Below, one piece after another: positions 8,821 through 19,594 of a DNA stretch of 64,000 nucleotides. How positions within the stretch are numbered: the stretch's first letter is position 1; each line of letters starts with the position of its first letter. The notes under the pieces were generated by a model that was not told where the DNA came from, did not search any database, and saw only the letters and a list, made by a program, of their open reading frames with translations. The DNA comes from Marinisporobacter sp. (GTDB lineage Bacteria; Bacillota; Clostridia; Peptostreptococcales; Thermotaleaceae). The stretch is from positions 27,016-91,015 of the forward strand of contig JAOARV010000007.1 in NCBI GenBank assembly GCA_025210395.1, written 5' to 3'. Both the position numbers and the translations under genes were made by a program.

Positions 8821-9918
8821 CTAGATGATTTCTTCGATAACAAGTTCTGGTTCTGATTTTAAGTCAACAATAGCACCGTCTATCTGAACAACAGGTCTAG
8901 AAACCATATCTTTATTGATAAAAACAATTTTAGCTTCTTCTCCTGTTGAAAGGCTACACCAATTACCGATGTAACAAGAAGCGATATAATTAAGGAAGGT
9001 TAATAAAAATTTAGTATCAAGTTTGCCATAACCAGTTTTTTCAAGATGACGAATTACATGAAATGGGCAAAACTTTTTACGATAAGAACGTGCTGATGTC
9101 ATTGCGTCATAAATATCAGCAATGGCTACTATTTTCGCATAATCATGGATCTGTTCATTTTTAGCATTCAGCGGATAGCCACTACCATCATATCTTTCAT
9201 GATGCATTAAAATGGCCATTTTAATAGAATGGGGAATATCTTGATGTTCTACTAAACGGAAACCATAAATGGGATGTTTTTTAATTTCTTCAAATTCCTG
9301 TGAAGTTAATTTACCTGTTTTGCTTAGAATATGATGATCAATTTGTGTTTTTCCAATATCATGTAAAAGTCCAGCAATGGATAAATCTTTCAATGCAGCT
9401 TGATCAAACCCTAGCCACTCACCTAATGCGTGAGCTAGAAGAGAGACGTTTACAGAATGAGTATAAGTATGATTGTCTGTTGCTTGAAGGTTATGAAGGA
9501 ATCCAAATAAATCATTTTTTGAGTCTAATGTGCTTTGTAAATCTTGGTTAATGGAGTATAGTTCTGTAAGATTTACACTTTTTCCATCACTAATAGACAT
9601 CATATGATTTTCTAATGATTCAATCTTTTCATTATAAGAGGATTGGAAAGATTGAAAAGATGCTTTTTTAGTAATCTTGTTCCTTCGTATGGGAGCAGAC
9701 TGCATAGATGAGTCTGTTACTCCTTCTTCTTCAGGTATAATCTGTTTAATGGATACCATCTTGATTTGATAAAGATTTAATCGAAGAAGATTTTTTTCAT
9801 TGAGAACTGAGTCTTTTGTAGCTAAAGTGAAACCAGCATCCGTAATAATATCTTTAGCTAGAATCATACCAGCTTCAACTTGAGCTGTAGGAATTAATTT
9901 TACTGTTGTTTTAGTCAT
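8821..9918 (-). CDS. HD-GYP domain protein, probable cyclic-di-GMP phosphodiesterase
   Basis: The 365-residue cytoplasmic protein has a variable N-terminal part (1-130) and an HD-GYP domain. The domain shows HSVNVSLLAHALG, the metal-binding HD in LLHDIGKTQI (near residue 187), MHHERYDGSGYP (near 240) and ADIYDAMTSARSYR. These match enzymes that hydrolyse cyclic di-GMP and help control motility or surface life. The ATG at 9918 follows AGGTG by 6 nt; a GTG three codons earlier overlaps that site and is less likely. No receiver domain or membrane segment is visible. It is monocistronic. Confidence 0.92.
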   Translation of the reverse strand: MTKTTVKLIPTAQVEAGMILAKDIITDAGFTLATKDSVLNEKNLLRLNLYQIKMVSIKQIIPEEEGVTDSSMQSAPIRRNKITKKASFQSFQSSYNEKIESLENHMMSISDGKSVNLTELYSINQDLQSTLDSKNDLFGFLHNLQATDNHTYTHSVNVSLLAHALGEWLGFDQAALKDLSIAGLLHDIGKTQIDHHILSKTGKLTSQEFEEIKKHPIYGFRLVEHQDIPHSIKMAILMHHERYDGSGYPLNAKNEQIHDYAKIVAIADIYDAMTSARSYRKKFCPFHVIRHLEKTGYGKLDTKFLLTFLNYIASCYIGNWCSLSTGEEAKIVFINKDMVSRPVVQIDGAIVDLKSEPELVIEEII

Positions 9919-10044
9919 AGCATTCACCTAATTTATAATATTTGTTCACAAAAAAAATAATGTAAATTTCATGTAATATGGTAAAATTTACACACAGTCA
10001 TTATAGCATACTTTCTTCGAAATAAACAATAGATTTTTTGAAAA

Positions 10045-10461
10045 TTAAGGTTTATATTTGAAATAATTTAGTATTAAAAAGAAAGAGAATATGATGATAG
10101 AGAAAATAAATATATAGCCTAAAATATGATATAAAGTAATGGAATGATAGAGTGTTGCAATAAATAAGAGGAAAATCCATAATGTGGTAAAAACTCGCAA
10201 TGCCCATTTTAAATTAGACCAGTGAGTGAGTAAGATGTTTGCAGTGATAAAAATAAGATAATATAATAATATGAACCCTATGAAGGCTAAAAAAATTCCT
10301 GCTATTCTATGATTTGCAAGGGTTTGAATAGACTTAAACGATGGATTGATGATCAGCCAAGTATTTTGAGGTATACGAAGAAGCATGTAACCAAAGAAAC
10401 TACATAAAATCCCTAGTATAAGCTGAAATATATAATGAAGAAGATTAAAATTTTTCCCCAT
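10045..10461 (-). CDS. Small membrane protein with four predicted membrane segments, function unknown
   Basis: The 138-residue product has hydrophobic segments at about 13-30, 52-78, 86-106 and 110-132, with basic connecting loops. I do not recognise the family. The start is supported by a GGGGGA site. It is divergent from the next gene, with 127 bp between them. Confidence 0.7.
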   Translation of the reverse strand: MGKNFNLLHYIFQLILGILCSFFGYMLLRIPQNTWLIINPSFKSIQTLANHRIAGIFLAFIGFILLYYLIFITANILLTHWSNLKWALRVFTTLWIFLLFIATLYHSITLYHILGYIFIFSIIIFSFFLILNYFKYKP

Positions 10462-10588
10462 AAATAATCCCCCCTAAAAACTAAATATGCAAATTTTATA
10501 AAAAAATGCAAAAAAAATTATTAAATGGAAACAATATGGAATATATATAATAAGAGAATTTTATGGATTAGGAAAAGGTGGGGGTTTT

Positions 10589-10933
10589 ATGAATTGTAAT
10601 ATAAAAATAGATGAGGGAAGGCATCGATATGGATATATAAGAGGAAAAATCGATGGATTTGAGTGGTATGCATTAGTACATAAGGAACAAAGTGAAAATG
10701 GAATTAATCCTTGTAGTCTTGAAAATGGTGAGGGAAGAGTTACAAGGCTATGTGTATATAAAGATGTAGTAGAGCATGGAGGAAATCCTTATGCACCTAC
10801 TTGTAGTGTGAGAAGGTTCATTTATGCAAATTATAAAAGAGAGTGGGATGTACTTAATAGTAATCATAGAAACATGATAAAAGAGCTCATTACCTATTTA
10901 GAGAGAAGATATTCTTTAAGAATTATAAAATAA
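10589..10933 (+). CDS. Conserved-looking 114-aa soluble protein, function unknown
   Basis: The protein begins MNCNIKIDEGRHRYGYIRGKIDGFEWYALV, continues through a middle LENGEGRVTRLCVYKD segment, and ends in a basic helix. It has no signal peptide or membrane segment. A GGTGGGGG site precedes the ATG. The composition suggests a compact alpha/beta domain. It lies just upstream of the valS T-box unit but has its own region, since a promoter lies between them. No function can be assigned. Confidence 0.7.
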   Translation: MNCNIKIDEGRHRYGYIRGKIDGFEWYALVHKEQSENGINPCSLENGEGRVTRLCVYKDVVEHGGNPYAPTCSVRRFIYANYKREWDVLNSNHRNMIKELITYLERRYSLRIIK

Positions 10934-10946
10934 TTCGTTTTATATA

Positions 10947-10976
10947 TTGACTTTTATTATGGAAAAAATATATAAT
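10947..10976 (+). promoter_or_regulatory. Vegetative promoter of the valS T-box unit
   Basis: TTGACT (10947-10952) and TATAAT (10971-10976) are separated by 18 bases, directly upstream of the T-box leader. Confidence 0.75.
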
Positions 10977-10999
10977 AGTGAAAAAATGACTATAAAAAA

Positions 11000-11230
11000 T
11001 AACATTGAAGAAGAGGAGTAAATAAAGAGCCCCCTTTAGAGAATGAAATCCATAGGCTGCAAGGTTTCTTAGGGGAGTGTTATTGAAGGTAGCTTCTGAG
11101 TTGCTGAGTTGAAAAAATAGATTCAGCCGGGAAATCCCGTTATAGATTGTTAAGAGCCAGCTTTGCTGGAATTAAGGTGGTACCGCGAGATGTTCCTTTC
11201 GTCCTTATTTAAGGATGAAAGTTTTTTTTA
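11000..11230 (+). ncRNA. T-box leader (tRNA-Val-sensing) with terminator
   Basis: The leader holds the T-box core AAGGTGGTACCGCG at 11174-11187 and a terminator stem (11196-11206 with 11211-11221) followed by a T run. A stem-I-like region with a GA-rich bulge precedes these. A GTA valine triplet at 11089-11091 is a possible specifier, fitting the downstream valS. T-boxes bind the cognate tRNA and, when it is uncharged, form an antiterminator. The core motif and target gene make this very secure; the exact specifier is inferred. Confidence 0.93.
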
Positions 11231-11245
11231 TTTAGGAGTGAGAAA

Positions 11246-11470
11246 ATGTTTTTTGTAGGCATAGTTATGTTAATCATTGGAGCAACACTTGTTTATCGAA
11301 CAAATGATTGTATGAAGCTTTTTAGGGTGAAAAATTGTATTCATCTAAAAGGAATAGGATTGATCGTTTCAATTATAGGCGTTTTGATGATTTTTTTTGG
11401 AGATTTTCCAAAAAGTTTAGAGTCTGTTAGAATATTAAAAAAACTTTTAGAATATCTAGAACATTTTTAG
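11246..11470 (+). CDS. 74-aa membrane protein between the T-box and valS
   Basis: A small protein with two hydrophobic segments (about 1-17 and 33-53) and a charged C-terminal tail. It follows the T-box terminator with an AGGAGTG site and ends 15 bp before valS, so it is transcribed only when the T-box reads through. I do not recognise it. Its place inside an aminoacyl-tRNA-synthetase leader unit is unusual and could be either an intruder or a small stress-linked membrane protein. Confidence 0.75.
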   Translation: MFFVGIVMLIIGATLVYRTNDCMKLFRVKNCIHLKGIGLIVSIIGVLMIFFGDFPKSLESVRILKKLLEYLEHF

Positions 11471-11485
11471 AAGAGGAGTGTTAGC

Positions 11486-14146
11486 ATGACAATCAAAAAT
11501 TTGGATAAAACTTATAATCCACAAGAATTTGAAAACAGAATTTATGAAAATTGGTTAGAAAAAGATTATTTCAAAGCAGAACCAAATTCTGAAAAGGACC
11601 CATATACTATTGTATTGCCACCACCTAATATTACAGGGAAGCTTCATATGGGACATGCACTGGATCATACATTGCAAGATATCTTGATTAGATGGAAAAG
11701 AATGCAAGGTTATGAAGCATTATGGCTTCCAGGAACAGACCATGCTAGTATTGCAACAGAAGTAAAAGTAGTAGAAAAAGTATTAAAGGAAGAAGGAAAA
11801 ACAAAAGAAGAGCTTGGTAGAGATGAATTTTTAAAAAGAGCATGGGCATGGAAAGAAGAATATGGTGGAAGAATTGTAGAGCAAATGCAAAAGCTAGGAA
11901 ACTCTTGTGATTGGTCCAAAGAAAGATTTACAATGGATGAAGGCTGCAACAAGGCAGTAAGAGAAGTTTTTGTAAGATTATATGAAAAGGGATATATCTA
12001 CAGAGGAAACCGTCTGATTAACTGGTGCCCAGATTGTAAAACTTCCCTTTCAGATGCAGAGGTTGAGCATGAAGAGAAAGCAGGACATTTTTGGCATGTG
12101 AAGTATCCTGTAAAGGATTCAGATGAATTTTTAGAAATTGCTACAACTAGACCTGAAACAATTCTTGGAGATACAGCTGTAGCAGTACATCCAGAGGATG
12201 AAAGATATGCTCATTTGGTAGGAAAAACTTTAATACTACCTATCGTAGGAAGAGAAATTCCAGTTATTGCTGATGCATATGTAGATAAAGAATTTGGTAC
12301 AGGAGCAGTAAAAATTACACCAGCACATGACCCGAATGACTTTGAAGTAGGTCTTAGACATAATTTAGAGCAAATTACGGTTATGACAGATGAAGCAAAG
12401 ATGAATAAGCATGCTGGAAAATATGCTGGAATGGATCGTTATGAATGTAGAAAAGCTTTAGTAAAAGATTTAGATGAAGCAAGCTTTTTAGTACATGTAA
12501 AAGATCATAGCCACAATGTAGGAACTTGCTATAGATGCCATACGGTTGTTGAACCAAGACTAAGTGATCAGTGGTTTGTAAAGATGGAAGAGCTTGCAAA
12601 GCCGGCTATTGAAGCTGTTCGATCAGGACAAACAAAATTTGTTCCAGAGAGATTTGATAAAATCTATTATCACTGGCTAGAAAATATTAGAGATTGGTGT
12701 ATTTCAAGACAATTATGGTGGGGCCATAGAATACCTGCTTACTATTGTGAAGATTGTGGAGAATTGATGGTAGCAAGAGAAATGCCAAACTGTTGTAGTA
12801 AATGTAATAGTACGAACTTAAAACAAGATGAAGATGTACTAGATACTTGGTTTAGTTCAGCGTTATGGCCATTTTCAACCCTTGGTTGGCCAGACAATAC
12901 AGAAGAATTAAAGTATTTTTATCCTACAGATGTATTGGTAACAGGATATGACATTATTTTCTTCTGGGTAGTAAGAATGATGTTTTCAGGACTTGAGCAA
13001 ATGGGAGAGATTCCTTTTAAATATGTATTTGTGCATGGATTAGTACGTGACTCTCAAGGAAGAAAGATGAGTAAATCTTTAGGAAATGGTATTGATCCAT
13101 TAGAAATTATCAATCAATATGGAGCAGATGCTTTAAGATTAACTTTAGCTACAGGAAATAGCCCTGGAAATGATATGCGTTTCTATATGGAAAGAGTAGA
13201 GGCAAATAGAAACTTTGCAAATAAATTATGGAATGCTACACGTTTTGTTCTTATGAATTTAGATCAAGAAACTTTTGATGAAGAAAAATGCGTGGAAAAT
13301 TTTACCCTTGCAGACAAGTGGATTGTATCTAGAATGAATCAAGTGTCGAAAGAGGTTACAGATAACTTAGAAAAATTTGAGTTAGGAATGGCAGTACAAA
13401 AGATCTATGATTTTATTTGGAATGAATATTGTGATTGGTATATTGAATTGGTTAAACCAAGACTTTATGGAGAAGATCAAGAGAGCAAAAACACAGCTCT
13501 TTATGTACTTACCATGGTACTTGAAAATAGTTTGAAATTATTACATCCATTTATGCCATTTATTACAGAAGAAATATGGCAGCATCTTCCTACTACGAAA
13601 GATGAAAGTGTCATGATTAGTAAGTGGCCAAAATATAATGACTGCTTCGCTTTTGAAAAAGAAGAAAAAGATATGGAATTAATCATGGAAGCTATTAGAA
13701 GTATTAGAAATATTCGTGCTGAAATGAATGTAGTACCATCTAAAAAAGCAAAGGTAATGGTTGTTGCATCAAAGGATGCTTATGAAGCAATTAACTCAGG
13801 AAAAAATTATTTTATGACTTTAGCCAGTGCTTCAGAAGTAGTCCTTCAAAAGGAGAAAAAGGATATACCAGAGGATGCTATGTCAGCAGTAATAGCAGGG
13901 GCTGAGATTTTCCTTCCATTAGATGAATTAGTTGATTTTGAAAAGGAAATGGAAAGACTTCAAAAAGAAAAAGAAAAACTTGAAAAAGAGCTAAAAAGAG
14001 TAAATGGAAAGCTTTCTAACCAAGGTTTCTTAGGAAAAGCACCAGCTAAGGTAATAGAAGAAGAAAAAGAGAAGCAAGCTAAATATCAAGATATGATGGA
14101 GAAAGTGTTAGAAAGAATAGATACCATGAAAAATAAGATGAAATAA
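11486..14146 (+). CDS. valS: Valine-tRNA ligase
   Basis: The 886-residue class I synthetase attaches valine to tRNA-Val. It shows the HIGH-type signature as HMGHAL near residue 56, an editing (CP1) domain with [17 protein letters not shown] near 220, and [24 protein letters not shown] is near residue 527, and the C-terminal coiled-coil arm is rich in E/K (about 810-880). Length is normal for the family. The ATG follows AGAGGAG. Expression depends on the T-box leader upstream. A terminator follows directly. Confidence 0.98.
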   Translation: MTIKNLDKTYNPQEFENRIYENWLEKDYFKAEPNSEKDPYTIVLPPPNITGKLHMGHALDHTLQDILIRWKRMQGYEALWLPGTDHASIATEVKVVEKVLKEEGKTKEELGRDEFLKRAWAWKEEYGGRIVEQMQKLGNSCDWSKERFTMDEGCNKAVREVFVRLYEKGYIYRGNRLINWCPDCKTSLSDAEVEHEEKAGHFWHVKYPVKDSDEFLEIATTRPETILGDTAVAVHPEDERYAHLVGKTLILPIVGREIPVIADAYVDKEFGTGAVKITPAHDPNDFEVGLRHNLEQITVMTDEAKMNKHAGKYAGMDRYECRKALVKDLDEASFLVHVKDHSHNVGTCYRCHTVVEPRLSDQWFVKMEELAKPAIEAVRSGQTKFVPERFDKIYYHWLENIRDWCISRQLWWGHRIPAYYCEDCGELMVAREMPNCCSKCNSTNLKQDEDVLDTWFSSALWPFSTLGWPDNTEELKYFYPTDVLVTGYDIIFFWVVRMMFSGLEQMGEIPFKYVFVHGLVRDSQGRKMSKSLGNGIDPLEIINQYGADALRLTLATGNSPGNDMRFYMERVEANRNFANKLWNATRFVLMNLDQETFDEEKCVENFTLADKWIVSRMNQVSKEVTDNLEKFELGMAVQKIYDFIWNEYCDWYIELVKPRLYGEDQESKNTALYVLTMVLENSLKLLHPFMPFITEEIWQHLPTTKDESVMISKWPKYNDCFAFEKEEKDMELIMEAIRSIRNIRAEMNVVPSKKAKVMVVASKDAYEAINSGKNYFMTLASASEVVLQKEKKDIPEDAMSAVIAGAEIFLPLDELVDFEKEMERLQKEKEKLEKELKRVNGKLSNQGFLGKAPAKVIEEEKEKQAKYQDMMEKVLERIDTMKNKMK

Positions 14147-14180
14147 AAAATAGTCGGGTTTTAAACCCGACTATTTTTTA
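14147..14180 (+). terminator. Terminator after valS
   Basis: A stem of about 14 bp (AAATAGTCGGGTTT paired with its complement) with almost no loop, ending in six T. It begins just after the valS stop. Confidence 0.88.
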
Positions 14181-14278
14181 TAAATAGCTTAGGGATAATT
14201 TATATAAATAATTTGTAGAAAGATATGATATAATGAAGAAAAAATACAGGATTCTACAAAAAAAGAGGTGAAAAATAT

Positions 14279-15895
14279 ATGAGCACAATTGTAAACAATT
14301 TAATTTTTAAAGTTGCATCAAAAAAATCTGCAAGGAAAAGCATAGGATTTACAATGATTATGGGGCTTTTTCTTAGCCAAGCTATTATTTGTTTATTTAA
14401 AATAACAGATATTTTTGCAACAATGTTGATCAATACGGTACTAATTATTATTCCTACATATTTAATGGTAGATGTTTTGCTTATAAAATCTTATGATGAT
14501 ATTAAAAATATTATTATTGAAATGGCGGAAGGAAATTATAAGCTGAAAATTCCAGTGTTTGGTGATGATGAAGTAGGAAAAACCATAAAAGCAATCAATT
14601 TATTAGCGTCCAATTATCAAAAGCTTATTGAGAAGATTATTGCTAGTTCTATTAAAACTTCCAATACAATAGAATCATTAAATATATATGTTAAAGAAAA
14701 TAATCATAGAGCTGAAGAAATTTCAAATTCACTAGAAATGATCGCAACAACGAATAAAGAACATTTTAACACCATAAGGGAATCTACAAATAGATTAAAG
14801 GATACGGAAGAAGAGCTAATGATTATAGAGAAAACCATGAAAACGGCAAAGGAAGGATCTATTAAATCTAAAAATCTTTCTAATGATGCAACGACTGTAA
14901 TCAATGATAATTTAATCAAATTTAAAGAAGTTCAAAAAAATGTAGCAGATTTAAATGGTATTATAAATATGTTAGAAACAAGAACAAAAGAAATTGTAAA
15001 GATATCAGATACCATAGAAGATATAGCCAATCGAACAAATATGTTAGCATTAAATGCTGCTATAGAAAGTGCTCGCGCTGGAGAAGCTGGAAAAGGATTT
15101 GCAGTTGTTTCAGAAGAAATTAGAAAATTATCTTTAGATACTTCAGAATCATTAAAGGAAATAAAATCACTCATATCAAAAATATTTGAAGATGTAGAAA
15201 TAGCAGTTATCAAGACAAATGATAATTTAAAAATTAGCCAAGTTGCTTTAGAGAAGACGAACCAATCGAAAGAAGTATTTGATCATATTGTAGAGATTTT
15301 AAATAATACAGAAGCAAGTGTAAATGAATCTTTTACAGTATTAGTAAAGCTTAGAGAAAATATTACATGTGTAATCAATGGTGTGAATGATATATATGGA
15401 AGCAGTAAAGGTACAGTTGAGCAAAGTGATCATGCTGATATAGTTATGAATAATTTAGTCAAAAATATGAGTGAAGTAGTTGCGTCAGCAGATTTATTGG
15501 GTGAAGATGCAAATATGCTGTATAATTTTACTGCTGGAGATATAATGGATAAAATATTAATTAATCAAGCTAGAAAATTAAATAAATGGGGCAATGATTT
15601 TGATGGGTTAAAAAAAGAAGCAGAAATCCTTCATATAGAAGATTTTCAAATTACAGATAAAGAAGGAATCATCATAATGGCTACGGATCCAGATAGTATA
15701 GGATTAAATATGTTTGATATATATCAATCATATAAAGAATTTTATGAAGCTGAAAATAATCAAGAATACTTGTTAACACCAGTTGTAAAGCGAGTAGATG
15801 GCGTATATGCTAGATTTTGTGCAATAAGAAGAAAAGGTTATGAAGGAATGCTGATCATAGAATATAGAATAGACTTAAATGAAATGGTTGCATAA
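14279..15895 (+). CDS. Methyl-accepting chemotaxis protein with N-terminal membrane hairpin and C-terminal sensor-like region
   Basis: The 538-residue protein has two closely spaced membrane segments (about 22-40 and 46-68), a HAMP-like linker ([22 protein letters not shown]), and a signalling coiled coil. The tip motif [24 protein letters not shown] lies near residue 260. About 110 residues follow the signalling domain, from [12 protein letters not shown] onward, and contain a PAS/Cache-like stretch ([22 protein letters not shown]). The outside loop is too short to sense ligands, so sensing may be cytoplasmic through the C-terminus, like the receptor in the mobile element at 2956-4494. It is monocistronic, with a GAGGTG site and a downstream terminator. 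Confidence 0.93.
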   Translation: MSTIVNNLIFKVASKKSARKSIGFTMIMGLFLSQAIICLFKITDIFATMLINTVLIIIPTYLMVDVLLIKSYDDIKNIIIEMAEGNYKLKIPVFGDDEVGKTIKAINLLASNYQKLIEKIIASSIKTSNTIESLNIYVKENNHRAEEISNSLEMIATTNKEHFNTIRESTNRLKDTEEELMIIEKTMKTAKEGSIKSKNLSNDATTVINDNLIKFKEVQKNVADLNGIINMLETRTKEIVKISDTIEDIANRTNMLALNAAIESARAGEAGKGFAVVSEEIRKLSLDTSESLKEIKSLISKIFEDVEIAVIKTNDNLKISQVALEKTNQSKEVFDHIVEILNNTEASVNESFTVLVKLRENITCVINGVNDIYGSSKGTVEQSDHADIVMNNLVKNMSEVVASADLLGEDANMLYNFTAGDIMDKILINQARKLNKWGNDFDGLKKEAEILHIEDFQITDKEGIIIMATDPDSIGLNMFDIYQSYKEFYEAENNQEYLLTPVVKRVDGVYARFCAIRRKGYEGMLIIEYRIDLNEMVA

Positions 15896-15919
15896 AAGCA
15901 TATTTTTTATCCAAAAAAG

Positions 15920-15947
15920 AATTCTACATTTGTGTAGAATTTTTTTA
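15920..15947 (+). terminator. Terminator after the second chemoreceptor
   Basis: An 8-bp stem (15921-15928 with 15933-15940) is followed by seven T. Confidence 0.75.
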
Positions 15948-16138
15948 AAATTAAAAGGATGATGATAGATTATTTTTTAAACTATGAAAATATACTTAAA
16001 AATAGATGGGAAGATAGAAAAAAAGCTTTAAATTTGTTAAAATTATGTATAAAAAAGATAATCAATAAGAAACAATCTACTATAAATTGAAAACACATTT
16101 TACAGGGGTTGTTTGAATAAAAGAAAAGAGGAAAAGCT

Positions 16139-17434
16139 ATGAATTATCAAGAGGCTTTAGATTATATTCAGGATACTTATAAGTTTGGAAGTAAACTAGG
16201 ACTTGAAAATATTGCGTATTTATTAGATTTAATGGGAAACCCTCATGAAAGCTTAAAGGTCATTCATGTAGCAGGAACAAATGGAAAGGGATCTACATCT
16301 AATTTTATAGCCCATGTCCTTATGGAGGAAGGATATAGAGTGGGGCTTTATACATCTCCATATTTAGAAGAATTTACAGAAAGAATTCGTGTAGATGGGA
16401 AAAATATACCTAAAGCTGACTTAGCAGAGGTTACAGCTTATGTAAGGGAGAAAGTTCTTCAAATGGTTGAGAGGGGAATGAATCATCCTACAGAATTTGA
16501 AATCGTTACAGCCATTGGCTTTGAATATTTTAAAAGAAAAAATGTAGATTTTTTAGTATTAGAAGTAGGCATGGGAGGAAGATTTGACGCTACTAATGTC
16601 ATCAAAAATCCATTAGTATCTGTGATTACCCCAATAGATTTGGATCATATAAATTATTTAGGTGATACTTTAGATAAGATTGCTTTTGAAAAAGCAGGAA
16701 TTATCAAAGAAAATAATTATGTAGTAAGTTACCCTCAAAAAATGGAAGGCATGAGCGTGATTGAAGAGGTTTGTAAAAAAAGGAATACATGTCTTTTCAA
16801 AGCTCCCATTGAGATGATTGAAATAATAGAACAATCAGATAGAGGACAAAGCTTTTATGTTTCTTATGGAGATGAAAAATTAAAGATAGACATAGCTATG
16901 CTTGGAGATCATCAAATAGAGAATGCAACAGTAGCGTTAACAGCTTTATCTATTTTAGAAAAGCATCATCATGTAAAAATATCAAAAAAGGCATTAGAAG
17001 AGGGCTTTAAGAAAGCTATTTGGCCAGGTAGGCTTGAAGTTATGAGAAGAGATCCTATTGTGCTCATTGATGGAGCGCACAATGTTCAAGGGATGAAGGC
17101 TTTATCAAAAGTATTAAAGAAACGATTTAAAGGGAAAAATATTATATTAGCTTTAGGAATTTTAGGTGATAAAGATCCTAAGATGATTGAAGAAATTGTT
17201 CCTCTTGCAAAGTCATTAGTTCTTACAAAACCTAATAATCCTAGAGCTATGTCTGTAGAAAAGCTAAAAGAAAGAACAGAGCATTTTCATAAGCCAACGA
17301 TTATGAAAGAAAAAATTTCAGATGCAGTAAAGGAAGCTATTGCTATGGCAACTCCTGAAGAGGTGGTAGTATTTGCAGGTTCTTTGTATATGATTGGAGA
17401 AGTAAGAACGATACTGAAAAACATGAATCGTTAA
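16139..17434 (+). CDS. folC: Folylpolyglutamate synthase / dihydrofolate synthase
   Basis: The 431-residue Mur-ligase-fold enzyme adds glutamate to folates with ATP. It has the P-loop GTNGKGSTS (near residue 47), the MGGRFDATNV segment (near 145), TPIDLDHINYLGDT and IDGAHNVQGM (near 308), all diagnostic of FolC. The start follows AGAGGAAAAG. The next gene, a sigma-54 activator, begins 13 bp after its stop, so they are probably co-transcribed, though no functional link is obvious. Confidence 0.95.
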   Translation: MNYQEALDYIQDTYKFGSKLGLENIAYLLDLMGNPHESLKVIHVAGTNGKGSTSNFIAHVLMEEGYRVGLYTSPYLEEFTERIRVDGKNIPKADLAEVTAYVREKVLQMVERGMNHPTEFEIVTAIGFEYFKRKNVDFLVLEVGMGGRFDATNVIKNPLVSVITPIDLDHINYLGDTLDKIAFEKAGIIKENNYVVSYPQKMEGMSVIEEVCKKRNTCLFKAPIEMIEIIEQSDRGQSFYVSYGDEKLKIDIAMLGDHQIENATVALTALSILEKHHHVKISKKALEEGFKKAIWPGRLEVMRRDPIVLIDGAHNVQGMKALSKVLKKRFKGKNIILALGILGDKDPKMIEEIVPLAKSLVLTKPNNPRAMSVEKLKERTEHFHKPTIMKEKISDAVKEAIAMATPEEVVVFAGSLYMIGEVRTILKNMNR

Positions 17435-17447
17435 AGGGATGATCAAA

Positions 17448-19301
17448 ATGTTTGAAAATGAAAATTATATCAAGCAGTTTACAGATATGATGACAGAAGG
17501 ATTTATTTTTATAGATCATCAAGGGAAAATTCAAATATATAATGAAAAAGCCAAGCAAATATTTGGAATAAAGGAACATGAAGGAATGGGACATAAGGAA
17601 GGCAAGGTCCGTCCAGGAGATATTATTATTATTGGAGATAATTGTTTAGGAAAAGATGATGGAGGGCTTACTCCTAAGGATTTAAGTTATATGGGGATTG
17701 ATGATGAGAAGATTCATGTAAAAGATAGGTTTATAGGAATTGGTGTATATAAAAATAAAGAGGTGTTGCCTATATATATACATGAAAAACGAGATGAAAA
17801 AAAAGAGGACCTTATTTTAGGCACAGTTTTTCAAAATATAAAAATCAATGTAAATATAGATCTTATTAAAAAATATATTGCAATAACTGTAGAAGGTAAA
17901 AGATTTAAACTACCTTATATGGATGCTATCGGACATATGGTAGTTCTGGATAAAGATACTAAGGACGTGAAGTTTTATCAATCTATAGGATATACTGCTC
18001 GTGGAGAGAGTATTGCCAACTTGTTATTAGGAAAAAATTTTAGAGCAAAAGGAGAAAATATAAAGGGGTTAGATGTAATAGGAAAAAATATATTTGATAT
18101 TCATGAGAGTGGAGCTACCATAAAAGAATTTTATCAAGTAGCAAGGGGTAAGGATATAAGCTATAAGGATAAATTTACAGAAATTAATGGATTTTTAACC
18201 CTTTGTACATTGGTGCCTGTGAGCATAAAGGGAAAAAGAGTAGGAGCAGTTTTGAAGGTTGAAGATATATCTATGCTCAAAAAGGTAATAACAGAAAGAG
18301 ATGAAGCATTACTTCATATTGAAGAAATGGAAAGAAAGCTAAGGCAAGAACAAGATACAAAGGATGCATTTTCAGAAATACTAGGAGAAAGTGAAGAAAT
18401 TAAGCTTGTAAAAAAATTAGCCTATAAAGCATCTAAAACAAATTCAACAGTTTTATTGTTAGGAGAAAGTGGGACAGGGAAAAGCTTACTCGCAGAGGCA
18501 ATTCATAAAGCAAGTAAATATAAAAATAAACCTTTTATACATGTGAATTGTGGTGCTATTCCAGAAGAATTATTAGAAAGTGAATTGTTTGGATACGAAA
18601 AAGGAGCTTTTACAGGAGCGCGGAGTGAAGGGAAGAGAGGTCTTTTTGAAGCAGCTCATGAAGGGACTATTTTTTTAGATGAAATAGGGGAAATGAATTT
18701 ATCTGTACAAGTAAAATTACTGAAGGTTCTTCAAAGCAAAACTTTTTTCCGTGTGGGGGGAACAAAGGAAATAGGAGTAGATGTAAGAATTATTGCTGCT
18801 ACAAATAAAAATTTAGAAGAAGAGATGAGTAAGGGAAGATTTCGTGAAGATTTATATTATAGAATTAATGTTTTTCCTATTTGGATACCACCCTTAAGGG
18901 AGAGAAAGCAAGATATTTATCTCCTAGTGCACCAAATACTTCCTAAAATATGTGAACGACTAGACTGTAAAAATAAAAATATTTCAGATGAAGCATTATA
19001 TACACTTTTAGAATATGGTTGGCAAGGAAATATTAGAGAGCTTGAAAATGTTTTAGAAAGAGCGGTAAATATATCAGAAGGAAATATAATAAAGCCTACA
19101 CACTTAGCTATTAGGGAAAGGAAAAAAGAAAAGAAGGAAGATATAAAATCCTTAAAACAATTTGTACAGGATGCTGAAAAAAGGATTATAGAAAAAACAT
19201 TAAATCTTTATGATGGCAATAAGCTAAAAACCATGAAGGCTTTAAAGATCGGGAAAACCTCCTTTTATGAAAAGCTAAAGAAATATCATATTCGTCATTA
19301 A
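17448..19301 (+). CDS. Sigma-54-dependent PAS-AAA-Fis transcriptional activator
   Basis: The 617-residue regulator starts with a PAS domain (GFIFIDHQGKIQIYNEKAKQIFG, about 15-45) and a second sensory segment (about 150-275). The AAA+ domain follows, with Walker A GESGTGKS (near 338), the sigma-54-contacting GAFTGA loop (near 383), FLDEIGEMN and a FREDLYYRINV segment. A Fis-type helix-turn-helix closes it (LKTMKALKIGKTSFYEKLKKY). It would activate sigma-54 promoters. Its target and signal are not evident. The ATG at 17448 is preferred over 17439 because the latter abuts the AAAGGG site. It follows folC closely. Confidence 0.93.
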   Translation: MFENENYIKQFTDMMTEGFIFIDHQGKIQIYNEKAKQIFGIKEHEGMGHKEGKVRPGDIIIIGDNCLGKDDGGLTPKDLSYMGIDDEKIHVKDRFIGIGVYKNKEVLPIYIHEKRDEKKEDLILGTVFQNIKINVNIDLIKKYIAITVEGKRFKLPYMDAIGHMVVLDKDTKDVKFYQSIGYTARGESIANLLLGKNFRAKGENIKGLDVIGKNIFDIHESGATIKEFYQVARGKDISYKDKFTEINGFLTLCTLVPVSIKGKRVGAVLKVEDISMLKKVITERDEALLHIEEMERKLRQEQDTKDAFSEILGESEEIKLVKKLAYKASKTNSTVLLLGESGTGKSLLAEAIHKASKYKNKPFIHVNCGAIPEELLESELFGYEKGAFTGARSEGKRGLFEAAHEGTIFLDEIGEMNLSVQVKLLKVLQSKTFFRVGGTKEIGVDVRIIAATNKNLEEEMSKGRFREDLYYRINVFPIWIPPLRERKQDIYLLVHQILPKICERLDCKNKNISDEALYTLLEYGWQGNIRELENVLERAVNISEGNIIKPTHLAIRERKKEKKEDIKSLKQFVQDAEKRIIEKTLNLYDGNKLKTMKALKIGKTSFYEKLKKYHIRH

Positions 19302-19361
19302 AAAAGTCATAAATTGTCCTTTAATGAATATACTAAAGTATATGAAATTGGAGGTATTTTT

Positions 19362-19583
19362 ATGAAGGTACTTAATTTTAGGCTTTTTAAAAGACTTACA
19401 GATGAAGAGTTGATTCAAAAAATTCATGAATCCTTTAGAGAATTGAGTGTGGAAGATAAATATTATAAAGAAAAACTAATTTATTGTGATACCTTAATAA
19501 AAGAAGCAAAAATAAGAAATTTATGCTGCTCTAAAGAGAGCTTATATGATCAGATCATATATAAAAAAAATCGCCTATCATAG
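19362..19583 (+). CDS. Small 73-aa protein, function unknown
   Basis: A charged soluble protein beginning MKVLNFRLFKRLTDEELIQKIHE. The ATG at 19362 has a good GGAGG site, which decides against an upstream start at 19314. It contains adjacent cysteines (NLCCSKES). The last codons form part of the terminator stem. It may be co-transcribed with the preceding regulator. No family is recognised. Confidence 0.6.
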   Translation: MKVLNFRLFKRLTDEELIQKIHESFRELSVEDKYYKEKLIYCDTLIKEAKIRNLCCSKESLYDQIIYKKNRLS

Positions 19584-19594
19584 GCGTTTTTTTT
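19572..19594. terminator. Bidirectional terminator
   Basis: CGCCTA (19572-19577) pairs with TAGGCG (19581-19586) around a 3-nt loop. T runs follow on both strands (eight A before, eight T after). It lies between convergent genes. Confidence 0.88.
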
